Source: Minwuiaceae bacterium (GTDB taxonomy: Bacteria; Pseudomonadota; Alphaproteobacteria; Minwuiales; Minwuiaceae). From it: DNA of 36,537 nt. The notes under the pieces are model-generated. The model was not told the DNA's origin and made no database searches. It worked only from the letters and a program-made list of their open reading frames with translations. The position numbers and the translations under genes were made by a program. The stretch covers positions 1-36,537 of the forward strand of contig JANQEE010000067.1 of the NCBI GenBank assembly GCA_028278525.1, read 5' to 3'. Of this stretch, positions 9,151 to 17,318 are shown one piece after another (the stretch's first letter is position 1; each line of letters starts with the position of its first letter).

Positions 9151-9332
9151 GCCCTCGCCCCCTTTCAGGGGGAGAGGGTTGGGTGAGGGGGTGCTTGGCT
9201 CCGGTGTCGAAAATGTCCAACATCGCCTGGGCTCGATGTCCGGCCAGGCCTTTGTGCCCGCGGCTGGGACGGTGCTCGGCATAGGCACCCCCCTCACCCT
9301 GACCTCTCCCCCCGCAAGCGTGGGGAGAGGGG
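9151..9332. repeat. Composite palindromic repeat, copy A
   Basis: This 182-bp element fills most of the 350-bp gap between the convergent LysR and hemJ genes. The left unit (9151-9193) is a hairpin, CCCTCGCCCCCT / AGGGGGAGAGGG, followed by TTGGGTGAGGGGGTG. The right unit (9286-9332) reads CACCCCCCTCACCCT and then a hairpin CTCTCCCC-GCAAGC-GGGGAGAG. The right unit is an inverted, diverged copy of the left. About 90 bp of unrelated sequence lies between. Copy B is at 30095-30248. Similar GC-rich palindromes are common between genes in proteobacteria. No gene is seen in the rest of the 9028-9377 gap. Confidence 0.8.
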
Positions 9333-9377
9333 CTTCTAGGAGACCCTTGCAGCTTTAAACGGACAGCAGCCACCCCG

Positions 9378-9827
9378 CTAGAACGGCCTGGCGATCACCA
9401 TGATGACGATAATCACCATCAGGACAGTCGGGACCTCGTTCATCAGACGGTAGAAACCGGCCGACCTGGTGTTGGCGTCGTTCATGAAGTCCTTCCGCCA
9501 GCGAGACAACGAACCGTGAAAACCGCTCATGATCACGACCGCCGTCAGCTTGACGTAGATCCAGCCGTTGCTCCAATCGATCACGCCGGGCGTCGCCAGG
9601 AGCAAGCCGCCGAAGGTCCAGGCGGCGATCATGGCCGGATTGATGATGGCGCGGAGCAGCCGGCGTTCCATCACCTTGAAGGTCTCCGACTGCGCCGAAC
9701 CGGGTTCCGCGTCGCAGTGATAGACGTAGAGCCTGGGCAGATAGAGCATGCCCGCCATCCAGGCGATGATGCTGATGACGTGCAGCGCCTTGATCCAGAG
9801 ATAGGCCTCGGCCAGGAACTCGCCCAC
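9378..9827 (-). CDS. hemJ: Protoporphyrinogen IX oxidase HemJ
   Basis: A 149-residue membrane protein of the HemJ (formerly UPF0093) family, which oxidises protoporphyrinogen IX to protoporphyrin IX in bacteria lacking HemG and HemY. It has four hydrophobic helices and the conserved N-terminal block WIKALHVISIIAWMAGMLYLPRLYVYH, with the histidine that matters in the family. The GTG start at 9827 has AGGGGGA just upstream, overlapping the end of hemH. It is the last gene of the hemE-hemH-hemJ operon and supplies the ferrochelatase substrate. Confidence 0.93.
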   Translation of the reverse strand: MGEFLAEAYLWIKALHVISIIAWMAGMLYLPRLYVYHCDAEPGSAQSETFKVMERRLLRAIINPAMIAAWTFGGLLLATPGVIDWSNGWIYVKLTAVVIMSGFHGSLSRWRKDFMNDANTRSAGFYRLMNEVPTVLMVIIVIMVIARPF

Positions 9828-9836
9828 CGCTTCCCC

Positions 9837-10874
9837 CTATTCCGACAGCGGGCACCGGCCGCAGGTAGCCGGGCAGATCCGACCGCCTTTGGCGGAATGG
9901 GTCCCATCGCGTTCGATGCCGGCGCGAACCAGATCGGCCAGCGCGTCGATGAAGGCCTCCCGCGTGCCCAGCGCCGGAACGCGGTAGTAGGCCGGCACGC
10001 CCTTCTCGTCCGCCAGATGCCGGTATTCGATGTCCAGTTCGACCAGGGTCTCCGAATGTTCGGAAACGAATGCGATGGGCACGACGACCAGGGCGACGCC
10101 ATCCTTGCCGCCACGCTCGATCTCCTCTTCCGTGGACGGTCCGATCCATTCCAATGGCCCGACCCGGCTCTGGTAGCAGACGACCCAGTCGAGGTCGGGC
10201 ACCGCCATCGCCTCCACCACCGCGGCGGCGGTTTGCTCCACCTGCCACTGATAGGGGTCGCCCTTCGCAATCACTTTCTTCGGCAGACCGTGGGCGGAGA
10301 ACAGGACGCGCGGCTTCGGCCCATTGGCCGGCAGGTCGGAAAGGGTCGCCACAATCGACTGTGCCTGGGCGGCGATGAAGGACGGCTGCGTCGGGTAGCA
10401 GCAGACGACGCTGGTCGGCGCCGCAATCCCGGCGGCAGAAGCGGCACGACGCCAATCCTTGACCGACGAGCCGGTTGTCGTCGTCGAATATTGCGGATAG
10501 AGCGGCAGCAAAACCACCCGGTCAGGCCCGAAGGCGCGAACCGCCTTCGCGGTTTCGTCGGCCATGGGATGCCAATAGCGCATGGCGATGAAAACGCCAA
10601 CCTCCGCCACGCCGCCGGTTTCCAACGCGCTCCCAAGCGCCGCCGCCTGGGCCTCGGTCAGTTCCAGCAGCGGCGATCTGCCGCCGATATTGTCGTAGAT
10701 CTCACGCGCGACCGGCGCCCGCCGGCCGGATATGAACTTCGCCAGCAGCCAGCGCATCGGGTTCGGCACACCGATGATCGCCGGGTCGTTGAACAGATTG
10801 AACAGGAAGGGCTGCACCGCATCCGGCGAATCCGGACCGCCCAGGTTGAACAGAACGATGGCTGTTTTGCTCAC
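9837..10874 (-). CDS. hemH: Ferrochelatase
   Basis: Inserts Fe(II) into protoporphyrin IX, the last step of protohaem synthesis. The 345-residue protein shows the family blocks LFNLGGPDSPDAV at the start, PLYPQYSTTTTGS, FSAHGLPKKV (catalytic histidine) and VSEHSETLVELD (catalytic Glu region). The C terminus carries C334-x3-C338-x2-C341, like the ligands of the [2Fe-2S] cluster reported for some ferrochelatases, including Caulobacter's. The GTG start at 10874 lies 16 bp after the hemE stop. Confidence 0.96.
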   Translation of the reverse strand: MSKTAIVLFNLGGPDSPDAVQPFLFNLFNDPAIIGVPNPMRWLLAKFISGRRAPVAREIYDNIGGRSPLLELTEAQAAALGSALETGGVAEVGVFIAMRYWHPMADETAKAVRAFGPDRVVLLPLYPQYSTTTTGSSVKDWRRAASAAGIAAPTSVVCCYPTQPSFIAAQAQSIVATLSDLPANGPKPRVLFSAHGLPKKVIAKGDPYQWQVEQTAAAVVEAMAVPDLDWVVCYQSRVGPLEWIGPSTEEEIERGGKDGVALVVVPIAFVSEHSETLVELDIEYRHLADEKGVPAYYRVPALGTREAFIDALADLVRAGIERDGTHSAKGGRICPATCGRCPLSE

Positions 10875-10890
10875 GCCCGCAGGCCTGCAA

Positions 10891-11961
10891 TCAGGTCCGG
10901 CGCCAGGAACGGATCTGGTCGGCGAGTTCCAGGACGTTCTCCACCGGCGTATAGGGCACGATGCCGTGCCCTAAGTTGAACACGAACGGTCCGTGGCCAA
11001 GGATGTCCAGAATCCGCGCGATCTCCGCCCGCATCGCCTCGCCGCCCGCCACCAGCAACTGCGGATCCAAATTGCCCTGGACGGCGCAATGGGGCTGCAG
11101 AGAGCTCGCCGCCCAGTCCAGCGGAACCGAACTGTCCAGGCTGAGGCCCTGGACCGCGCCGGACGTGGCGAAGGTCTGATACAACATACCGCTGCCGCGG
11201 GGAAAGGCGATCACCGGCACCGACGGGTGCTTGTCGCGGATCGCCTTCGCGATCGCCGCGATCGGTTCCAGGCACCAGCGGCGGTAGGCGATTTCCGGCA
11301 GGGCGCCGGCCCAGGTGTCGAACAACTGGATCACCTCGGCGCCGGCCTGGATCTGTCGGTCCAGATACGCGACCGTGGCCGATACGAGCCGGTCGATCAG
11401 TTCGCCAAATCCGTCCGGGTCCGAAAACGCCCATCTTTTTACCGTCGAGAAGTCCTTGCTGCTGCCGCCTTCCACCATATAGGTCGCCACGGTCCAGGGT
11501 GCACCCGCGAAACCGATCAGCGCCACGTCGTCGGGCAGCTCTTGGGCCAAGCGTTTGACCGTTTCGTAGACGGGAGCGAGATGCCCATGCAGGCCCTTGT
11601 CCTCCAATCGCCGGACCGCTTCGACGGTGCGGATCGGGTTCAGGACGGGGCCTTCGCCTTCCTTGAAGGCAACGTCCTGGCCAAGCGCGTCGGGGATCAG
11701 CAGAATGTCCGCGAACAGGATGGCCGCGTCCGGCTTGAACCGCCGGATCGGCTGCAGGGTGACTTCCACGGCCAGGTCGGGCGTGTAGCAAAGCTCCAGG
11801 AAGCCCGAGACACTCTGCCGCAGGTCGCGATATTCCGGCAGATAGCGTCCCGCCTGCCGCATCAGCCAGAACGGCGGGCGCTCGGCCACATTGCCCTGCA
11901 AGGCGGCAAGTAAGGGTTTGGCGGTGCTGGCCTGCGGTTGGACGCTCACGGAGGGACTCAT
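10891..11961 (-). CDS. hemE: Uroporphyrinogen decarboxylase
   Basis: Converts uroporphyrinogen III to coproporphyrinogen III in the cytosol. The 356-residue product has the substrate-binding signature [21 protein letters not shown] (split here as [11 protein letters not shown] and [10 protein letters not shown]), the motif [16 protein letters not shown], and a C-terminal [15 protein letters not shown]. The ATG at 11961 is preceded by a purine run with GGAG at some distance. In Caulobacter and Rickettsia hemE borders the replication origin, and in Caulobacter a hemE promoter lies within it. Here too the upstream gap is AT-rich close to the gene. Confidence 0.97.
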   Translation of the reverse strand: MSPSVSVQPQASTAKPLLAALQGNVAERPPFWLMRQAGRYLPEYRDLRQSVSGFLELCYTPDLAVEVTLQPIRRFKPDAAILFADILLIPDALGQDVAFKEGEGPVLNPIRTVEAVRRLEDKGLHGHLAPVYETVKRLAQELPDDVALIGFAGAPWTVATYMVEGGSSKDFSTVKRWAFSDPDGFGELIDRLVSATVAYLDRQIQAGAEVIQLFDTWAGALPEIAYRRWCLEPIAAIAKAIRDKHPSVPVIAFPRGSGMLYQTFATSGAVQGLSLDSSVPLDWAASSLQPHCAVQGNLDPQLLVAGGEAMRAEIARILDILGHGPFVFNLGHGIVPYTPVENVLELADQIRSWRRT

Positions 11962-12145
11962 AGCCCAGAGGCTCTTTTCTCCAAACTAATATTTTTATTT
12001 ATAAAAAGGATGTAGTGGTTGTTGGTCCTGTGAGTCCCGAGGATTAGCAACGACCCACAGATTTGTTCCGATACGGTTTCCATATCGCCGTTCGAAAGCC
12101 CTGCGGTGGACGGCGATGAGAAGAGGCGCGGATTCCAATGGGTCT

Positions 12146-12163
12146 GATTGCGGGGATTGCGGG
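12146..12163. repeat. Tandem 9-bp repeat in the putative origin
   Basis: GATTGCGGG occurs twice head to tail (12146-12154 and 12155-12163), followed by GATGAATGGATGG. A third GATTGC with CCCC after it is at 12194. The complementary strand reads AATCCCCGC repeatedly, close to the short TCCCCA type of weak DnaA site reported in Caulobacter. The repeat is visible; the binding role is inference. Confidence 0.5.
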
Positions 12164-12327
12164 GATGAATGGATGGACCGTGACCGGGACCGGGATTGCT
12201 CCCCTGATTCCAGATGGCTATTCAGGGATATCCCAAGGGGGCACAACATGGCGGTCGACGACAGGGATATGGGAACGGTTCTCGCGGGCAACTCTTGGAG
12301 GCATGACTTGTCCCCGGTTCCGAAAAC

Positions 12328-12336
12328 TTATCCCCA
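12328..12336 (+). promoter_or_regulatory. Candidate DnaA box
   Basis: TTATCCCCA differs at one base from the consensus TTATCCACA and lies 34 bp before the start codon of the right-hand gene. It is the best match in the gap. A weaker TTGTCCCCG is at 12308-12316. Confidence 0.45.
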
Positions 12337-12369
12337 TCCGGCAAGGCCACTGAAAGGACGGTCCGAGCG

Positions 12370-13194
12370 ATGACCAAGTTCCATCTCCATCTGGTATCGG
12401 ATGCCACCGGCGAGACGCTGGATTCCATTACCAAGGCCGCGTTGGTGCAATTCTCGGAGGCCGACGCCGTCGTGCATATGTGGTCGCTGGTCAGGGCGGA
12501 ACGGCAGCTGGACCAGGTGCTGGTCGCGGTGGAGAACCATCCGGGCATCGTGCTGTTCACGCTGGTCGACGCGACGCTGCGCTGGGGGCTGGAGGAAGGC
12601 TGCCGCCGCCTGCAGGTGCCGTGCGTCGCCGTGCTGGACCCGGTGATGGCCGTGCTGAGCAATTTCCTTGGCGCGGAAAGCCGCAACCAGCCGGGTATCC
12701 AGCATGCCCTGGACGCGCAGTATTTCGACCGCATCGACGCGATGAATTTCTGCATGGCGCACGACGACGGACAGTTGCCGGACGACCTGACGGCGGCGGA
12801 CGTCATCGTGGTCGGCGTGTCGCGGACGTCGAAGACGCCGACCTGCATCTATCTCGCCAACCGCGGCATCAAGGCCGCCAACGTGCCCTTCGTGCCGAAC
12901 GTGCCGCTGCCCGACCCGCTGATGCAGCCGACGGAAGCCTTCATCGTCGGGCTTACGACCAGCCCGGACCGGCTGGTGCAAATCCGCCGCAACCGGCTGC
13001 TCAGCCTGAACCAGAACGAGGAAACGGATTACATCGATCCGGAGCTGGTCAAGGAGGAGGTCGCCCAGGCGCGGCGGCTGTTCAACAAGCGGGGCTGGCC
13101 GATCATCGATGTCTCCCGGCGATCGATCGAGGAGACCGCGGCGGCGATCCTGACTTTGCATCAAAACCGCCTGGAAGAACTGGCCTCGGACTAG
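12370..13194 (+). CDS. Pyruvate,phosphate dikinase regulatory protein (bifunctional kinase/phosphorylase, DUF299)
   Basis: A 274-residue enzyme that inactivates pyruvate,phosphate dikinase (or PEP synthase in some bacteria) by ADP-dependent phosphorylation of a threonine, and restores it by Pi-dependent dephosphorylation. The N terminus FHLHLVSDATGETLDSITKA and the nucleotide-binding GVSRTSKTPT (149-158) are diagnostic. This is the RP001-type gene that flanks the origin in other alphaproteobacteria. The ATG at 12370 follows AAAGGACGG. Whether the partner is the dikinase or the synthase cannot be told here; alphaproteobacteria usually have the dikinase. Confidence 0.93.
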   Translation: MTKFHLHLVSDATGETLDSITKAALVQFSEADAVVHMWSLVRAERQLDQVLVAVENHPGIVLFTLVDATLRWGLEEGCRRLQVPCVAVLDPVMAVLSNFLGAESRNQPGIQHALDAQYFDRIDAMNFCMAHDDGQLPDDLTAADVIVVGVSRTSKTPTCIYLANRGIKAANVPFVPNVPLPDPLMQPTEAFIVGLTTSPDRLVQIRRNRLLSLNQNEETDYIDPELVKEEVAQARRLFNKRGWPIIDVSRRSIEETAAAILTLHQNRLEELASD

Positions 13195-13226
13195 CCTCGG
13201 CCAGGAATATCCCGCATAAAAGCAGG

Positions 13227-13832
13227 ATGAGCGACGCCCCTAAACTGGTGCTGGCTTCCAAAAGCCCGTCGCGGGCCGCCGTCCTGAAAAACGCGGGCCT
13301 GGACTTCGCCGTCATGCCATCGGCGGTGGACGAGGACGAGATCAAGCTGTCCCTGAAGGCCGAGGGCGCGCCGCCGGGCGATGTCGCCACCACGCTTGCC
13401 GAACTGAAGGCCGTGCGCGTCTCCCACGGCATGGGCGAGGCGCTGGTGATCGGCGGCGACCAGATCATGACCTGCGGCGACGTCGCCTTCGACAAGCCGG
13501 TGGACATGGACCATGCGCGCGGCCATCTGCTGGCGCTCCGGGATAAGACGCACCTGCTGCATACCGCCATCTGCGTGGCCAAGGAGGGCGCGGTGATCTG
13601 GCGGCATCTGGAAGTACCGCGGCTGACCATGCGCGCCTTCTCCGACTCTTTTCTGGACGAGTATCTGGAATCCGCCGGCGAGCGGGTGCTGGCGTCGGTC
13701 GGCGCCTATCAGCTGGAGGGGTTGGGCGCGCAGCTGTTCGCGCGGATCGAGGGCGACTTCTTCTCGATCCTGGGCCTGCCTTTGCTGCCGCTGCTGGATT
13801 TCCTGCGCGGCCACGGCGCGGTGCCGCGATGA
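13227..13832 (+). CDS. maf: Maf-family nucleoside triphosphate pyrophosphatase
   Basis: A 201-residue house-cleaning pyrophosphatase that hydrolyses non-canonical or excess nucleoside triphosphates (dTTP/UTP or m7GTP, depending on subfamily). Motifs seen: LASKSPSRAAVLKNAGLDF near the start, IGGDQIM, and the C-terminal block GAYQLEGLGAQLFARIEGDF. The start is the ATG at 13227; a much longer reading upstream is only a shadow of the previous gene. The stop overlaps the aroE start by four bases (ATGA), so the two are coupled. Confidence 0.93.
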   Translation: MSDAPKLVLASKSPSRAAVLKNAGLDFAVMPSAVDEDEIKLSLKAEGAPPGDVATTLAELKAVRVSHGMGEALVIGGDQIMTCGDVAFDKPVDMDHARGHLLALRDKTHLLHTAICVAKEGAVIWRHLEVPRLTMRAFSDSFLDEYLESAGERVLASVGAYQLEGLGAQLFARIEGDFFSILGLPLLPLLDFLRGHGAVPR

Positions 13833-14659
13833 CGCTGTCGGGGAAAGCGAAGCTCGCCGGCGTGATCGGCTGGCCCGTCGCCCATTCGCGCTCGCCCAGG
13901 CTGCATGGCTTCTGGCTGGAGGCTTACGGGATCGACGGGGCCTACCTGCCGCTCGCCGTCAAGCCGGAGGATTTCGAGACGGTGCTGCGCGCCCTGCCGA
14001 AGATGGGCTTCTCGGGCGTCAACGTGACCGTGCCGCACAAGGAAGCAGCCCTCGCCTGCTGCGATACGGTCGACGACCCGGCGCGGCGGATCGGCGCGGT
14101 CAATACGATTGTCGTAGAGCCGTCCGGCGCGCTGCACGGCAGCAACACGGATGCCTATGGCTTCATCGAGAACTTGGGGGCCGGCGTGCCGGACGCGCCG
14201 GCCGTCCTGCTCGGCGCCGGCGGCGCGGCGCGGGCGGTGGCGGTGGCGCTGCTCGACGCCGGCGCGCCGGCGCTCAGGCTGGTCAACCGCACGCACGCGC
14301 GGGCGGAAGCGCTGGCGTCGGATCTGGCGGACGCGCGGATTTCGGTCGGCGATTGGGGCGACTGGACAACGTGCCTCGCCGGCGCCGGGCTGCTGGTCAA
14401 CGGCACCAGCCTGGGCATGGAGGGGCAGCCGCCACTGGAGATCGCGCTGGATGCGCTGCCGGCGGATGCGGTGGTCAACGACATCGTCTATACGCCGCTT
14501 GAGACGCCGCTGCTTGCCAACGCGCGGCGGCGGGGCAACCGCGCGGTCGACGGGCTCGGCATGCTGCTGCATCAGGCCCGGCCCGGTTTCGCCGCCTGGT
14601 TCGGGGTCGACCCGGCGGTGACCGATGAGCTGCGCGACCATGTTCTGGAGAGTCTGTAG
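13829..14659 (+). CDS. aroE: Shikimate dehydrogenase
   Basis: NADP-dependent reduction of 3-dehydroshikimate to shikimate in aromatic amino acid synthesis. The 276-residue protein shows the shikimate-binding segment GVIGWPVAHSRSPRLH, the catalytic-lysine block NVTVPHKEAAL, NTDAYGF, and the nucleotide-binding glycine loop LLGAGGAARAV. It overlaps maf by four bases at its start and abuts coaE at its end. Confidence 0.96.
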   Translation: MTLSGKAKLAGVIGWPVAHSRSPRLHGFWLEAYGIDGAYLPLAVKPEDFETVLRALPKMGFSGVNVTVPHKEAALACCDTVDDPARRIGAVNTIVVEPSGALHGSNTDAYGFIENLGAGVPDAPAVLLGAGGAARAVAVALLDAGAPALRLVNRTHARAEALASDLADARISVGDWGDWTTCLAGAGLLVNGTSLGMEGQPPLEIALDALPADAVVNDIVYTPLETPLLANARRRGNRAVDGLGMLLHQARPGFAAWFGVDPAVTDELRDHVLESL

Positions 14660-15271
14660 ATGATCGTCGTCGGCCTGACCGGCTCCATCGGCATGGGCAA
14701 GAGCGAGGTCGCCCGCATGTTCCGCTCGGTCGGCGTGCCGGTCTACGACGCCGACGCGGCGGTGCACGAACTGTATGCGAAGGGCGGGGCGGCGGTCGGG
14801 CCGGTGGGCGCGGCGTTTCCGGAGGCCGTGGTCGACGGCGCGGTGGACCGCGACCGGCTGTCGAAGCTGGTGGTCGGCAACGACGCCGCGATCAAGCGGC
14901 TGGAGGCGATCGTCCATCCGCTGGTCGGGCAGCACCGGGACCGGTTCATGGCGAAGGCGCGGGAGAAGGAAGAGCCGATTGTTGTGGTCGACGTGCCGCT
15001 GCTGTTCGAGACCGGCGGCGAGGGCCGGGTCGATTACGTCGTCGTGGTCAGCGCGCCGTACGCGGTGCAGCGGCAGCGGGTGCTGGCCCGGCCCGGCATG
15101 ACGGCGGAGAAGTTCGACGGCATCGTGGCGCGGCAGACGCCGGACGCCGAAAAACGCGAGCGGGCGGATTTCGTGATCGACACCAATACCAGTTTGGAAG
15201 AGACTCTCGTGCGGGTGCGCGAACTGGTGGCGCTGCTGAAACGCCGTCACGACGGGGAAGAGACGGACTAG
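14660..15271 (+). CDS. coaE: Dephospho-CoA kinase
   Basis: Last step of coenzyme A synthesis, phosphorylating the 3'-hydroxyl of dephospho-CoA. The 203-residue protein has the P-loop GSIGMGKS (8-15), [12 protein letters not shown] after it, and [13 protein letters not shown] with the kinase's conserved PLLFE. The ATG begins immediately after the aroE stop, so translation is likely coupled. Standard length for the family. Confidence 0.96.
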   Translation: MIVVGLTGSIGMGKSEVARMFRSVGVPVYDADAAVHELYAKGGAAVGPVGAAFPEAVVDGAVDRDRLSKLVVGNDAAIKRLEAIVHPLVGQHRDRFMAKAREKEEPIVVVDVPLLFETGGEGRVDYVVVVSAPYAVQRQRVLARPGMTAEKFDGIVARQTPDAEKRERADFVIDTNTSLEETLVRVRELVALLKRRHDGEETD

Positions 15272-15274
15272 CCG

Positions 15275-15940
15275 ATGCGCGAGATCGTTCTGGATACGGA
15301 GACGACCGGCCTGGATCCCAAATCGGGCGACAGGATCGTGGAGGTCGGCTGCCTGGAACTGATCAATCACGTGCCGAGCCAGTCCACCTTCCACCGCTAC
15401 ATCAACCCGGAACGGGATATGCCGACCGAGGCCTTCAACGTGCACGGCCTGTCGGAGGAATTTCTGCGCAAGCACCCGACGTTTTCGGAGGTGGCCGACG
15501 ACTTCGTCGCCTTCATCGGCAACGATCCGCTGATCATCCACAACGCGGAGTTCGACTTAAGGTTCCTGAATGCGGAACTGGCCCGCCTGCAGAAACCGCC
15601 GATCCCTTCCGCCCGCGCCATCGATACGGTGCGCATAGCGCGGCAGCGCTATCCGGGCGCGCAGGCCAGCCTGGACGCGCTCTGCCGCCGGTTCGGCATC
15701 GACAATTCCCGGCGCAGCAAGCACGGCGCGTTGTTGGACGCGGAGCTATTGGCCGAGGTCTATCTGGAGCTGATCGGCGGCCGGCAGCCCGGCCTCACCT
15801 TCGCGCAACAGGCGGGCGAAGCCGAGACCGTGGTGGAGCGGCAGGCACGGCCGCCGCGGCCGCATCGCGCAAGCGATGCGGAACTGGAAGCGCACGCGGA
15901 CTTCCTCGAGAAACTGACGGACCCGATCTGGCGTCGCTGA
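15275..15940 (+). CDS. dnaQ: DNA polymerase III epsilon subunit (3'-5' proofreading exonuclease)
   Basis: Proofreading subunit of the replicative polymerase core. The 221-residue protein carries all DEDDh residues: D7 and E9 in LDTETTG, D94 in HNAEFDLRFL, and H150 and D155 in SKHGALLDAEL. The C-terminal tail binds the alpha subunit in relatives. It starts 3 bp after coaE, ending the plus-strand run that leads away from the putative origin. It converges with secB with only 20 bp between stops. Confidence 0.96.
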   Translation: MREIVLDTETTGLDPKSGDRIVEVGCLELINHVPSQSTFHRYINPERDMPTEAFNVHGLSEEFLRKHPTFSEVADDFVAFIGNDPLIIHNAEFDLRFLNAELARLQKPPIPSARAIDTVRIARQRYPGAQASLDALCRRFGIDNSRRSKHGALLDAELLAEVYLELIGGRQPGLTFAQQAGEAETVVERQARPPRPHRASDAELEAHADFLEKLTDPIWRR

Positions 15941-15960
15941 GGCGGGCGAGCGGTCGCCTA

Positions 15961-16494
15961 CTAAGCCTGTTGCTGGGCCGGCTGTGCGTCCGCGCCGTCG
16001 CCCTCGGGCTTTTCCCCGGTGGTGCGGTGACGGCGATACAGGTCGGCGAAATCGATCGGTTCCAGGAACAGCGGCGGGAAGCCGCCGTCCCGCACGGCAT
16101 CCGAGACGACGCGCCGGGCGAACGGGAAAATCAGCCGGGGGCACTCGACCAGACAGACCAGCTCGTGATTTTCCTTCGGGATGTTGTGCAGGGTGAAAAT
16201 GCCGGCATAGATCAGTTCGACCACGAACACAGAGTTTTCGCCGCGCTTGGCGGCGGCGTTGATGCGGAGCGCGGTCTCGTAGACATTTTCGGCCACCGGA
16301 CGTGCCTGCACGTCCACATTGACCTGGATCTGCGGATGGCCTTCCTGCTGCGTCAGGCTCTGCGGGGCGTTCGGATTCTCGAAGCTGAGGTCCTTGACGT
16401 ACTGGGCGTTGATCGAAACCTGCGGCGGACCGCCTTCCGGAGCCTTGGCACCGACACCAGCCATGTCGCCACCGCCTGCCTGATCTTCAGCCAT
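15961..16494 (-). CDS. secB: Protein-export chaperone SecB
   Basis: Tetrameric cytosolic chaperone that keeps preproteins unfolded and hands them to SecA. The 177-residue protein contains the SecB core: INAQYVKDLSFENPNAPQSL, then ENVYETALRINAAAKRGENS, then LFPFARRVVSDAVRDGGFPP-like sequence (here LIFPFARRVVSDAVRDGGFP). There is a Gly/Ala-rich N-terminal extension and a Gln-rich tail. It is transcribed toward dnaQ. SecB next to dnaQ is usual in alphaproteobacteria. Confidence 0.97.
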   Translation of the reverse strand: MAEDQAGGGDMAGVGAKAPEGGPPQVSINAQYVKDLSFENPNAPQSLTQQEGHPQIQVNVDVQARPVAENVYETALRINAAAKRGENSVFVVELIYAGIFTLHNIPKENHELVCLVECPRLIFPFARRVVSDAVRDGGFPPLFLEPIDFADLYRRHRTTGEKPEGDGADAQPAQQQA

Positions 16495-16570
16495 CTTCTT
16501 TCTCCCGTCTGCCTATGGCCAACCGCTAACACGGATGGCACGGCGGTACAACCGATCTTGCCGTGATGCG

Positions 16571-17098
16571 TCAGCGGCGGCCCCAGCGGCTGTCCGTCGG
16601 TGGCGGAGGCTCGGGTTTGTCGCCTTGGTCGGGCTTCTCGTCGACCTCCGAAAACTCGCCGTCGATTATCCGGCCGTCTCCGTCGCCGCGGCGGTGGCCG
16701 CCAGGCCCGCCATGGGGCCGCCCGTCCACCCAGACCTTGCCGGAGGCGAGGAAGCGCTGTGCCAACCAGTGCCCGATAGCCCGGCGGAATGCCGGCACGA
16801 ACAGAAGGATGCCGATCGTGTCGGTAACGAAACCGGGGGTCAGCAGCACGGCTCCGGCAACCAACAGGCAGAGGCCGTCGAAGACTTCGGCGACCGGCAT
16901 CACCCCGCGATCGAGGCTGTCGTGGACGCGCGCGAGGACGCCCAGCCCCTGTATGCGCAGCAGCAAAGTCCCGGCCACGCCGGTCAGGAGAACGATGGCG
17001 ATTGTGTTCCAGGTGCCGATCCGGCCGCCGACCTCGATGAAAACCCAGATTTCAAGGAGGGGTACGCCGACCAGCGCGAGCAAGATATAGAGAGCCAA
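16571..17098 (-). CDS. fxsA: FxsA family cytoplasmic membrane protein
   Basis: A 175-residue inner-membrane protein of the FxsA (suppressor of F exclusion of phage T7) family; its cellular role is poorly known. It has hydrophobic helices LLALVGVPLLEIWVFIEVG, TIAIVLLTGVAGTLLL and a third near LLVAGAVLLTPGFVTDTIG, the last being the best conserved family block. The C-terminal tail is long, Gly/Asp/Pro-rich and charged. The start appears to be TTG at 17098; no better start gives the complete first helix. Confidence 0.9.
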   Translation of the reverse strand: MALYILLALVGVPLLEIWVFIEVGGRIGTWNTIAIVLLTGVAGTLLLRIQGLGVLARVHDSLDRGVMPVAEVFDGLCLLVAGAVLLTPGFVTDTIGILLFVPAFRRAIGHWLAQRFLASGKVWVDGRPHGGPGGHRRGDGDGRIIDGEFSEVDEKPDQGDKPEPPPPTDSRWGRR

Positions 17099-17318
17099 GC
17101 TTGTTATAATCCCTTCAAGCGCCTACTTTATTAACTGGTGTTTGGTATTGGACAGTTCCATAGTGGTCCGACGGTCACGTAAAGCGTGGCGGCACGGGTT
17201 TAGCAACCCGGACAAAACGCAGAATCCGATCGACAGATGATCGGCCCTGACGATGCGCCTTTGGCGCTGCCGGTTTTGCCCTTTCAGCAGAGCTCTATGC
17301 GCCGCCTAGTGAGGAATT

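Larger units (their letters stand above)
11962..12369. other. Putative chromosomal replication origin (oriC)
   Basis: This 408-bp gap lies between hemE and the RP001/DUF299-family gene, the position of the origin in Caulobacter and Rickettsia, with the same flanking order (maf, aroE, coaE, dnaQ, secB). Visible features: an AT-rich tract at about 11975-12015 (run of A/T around TAATATTTTTATTTATAAAAA) suited to DNA unwinding, or serving as the hemE promoter; a near-consensus DnaA box at 12328-12336; GGGGAT/TCCCC repeats at 12146-12166; and a divergent switch in gene direction. No convincing protein gene is present. The assignment rests mainly on synteny. The DnaA sites are few and weak, which is also true of the Caulobacter origin. 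Confidence 0.7.

Noticed and set aside
12116..12373. Small open frames of 70-100 codons on both strands in the hemE upstream gap
   Set aside because: Low-complexity, mutually overlapping, no ribosome site of note, and they lie in the putative origin.
12480..13226. Long N-terminal extension of maf through the DUF299 gene
   Set aside because: The extension is an out-of-frame shadow; homology begins at the ATG at 13227.
13709..15541. 610-codon open frame on the minus strand across maf, aroE, coaE and dnaQ
   Set aside because: Four clear genes with family motifs occupy the other strand, and the composition is that of a shadow frame.
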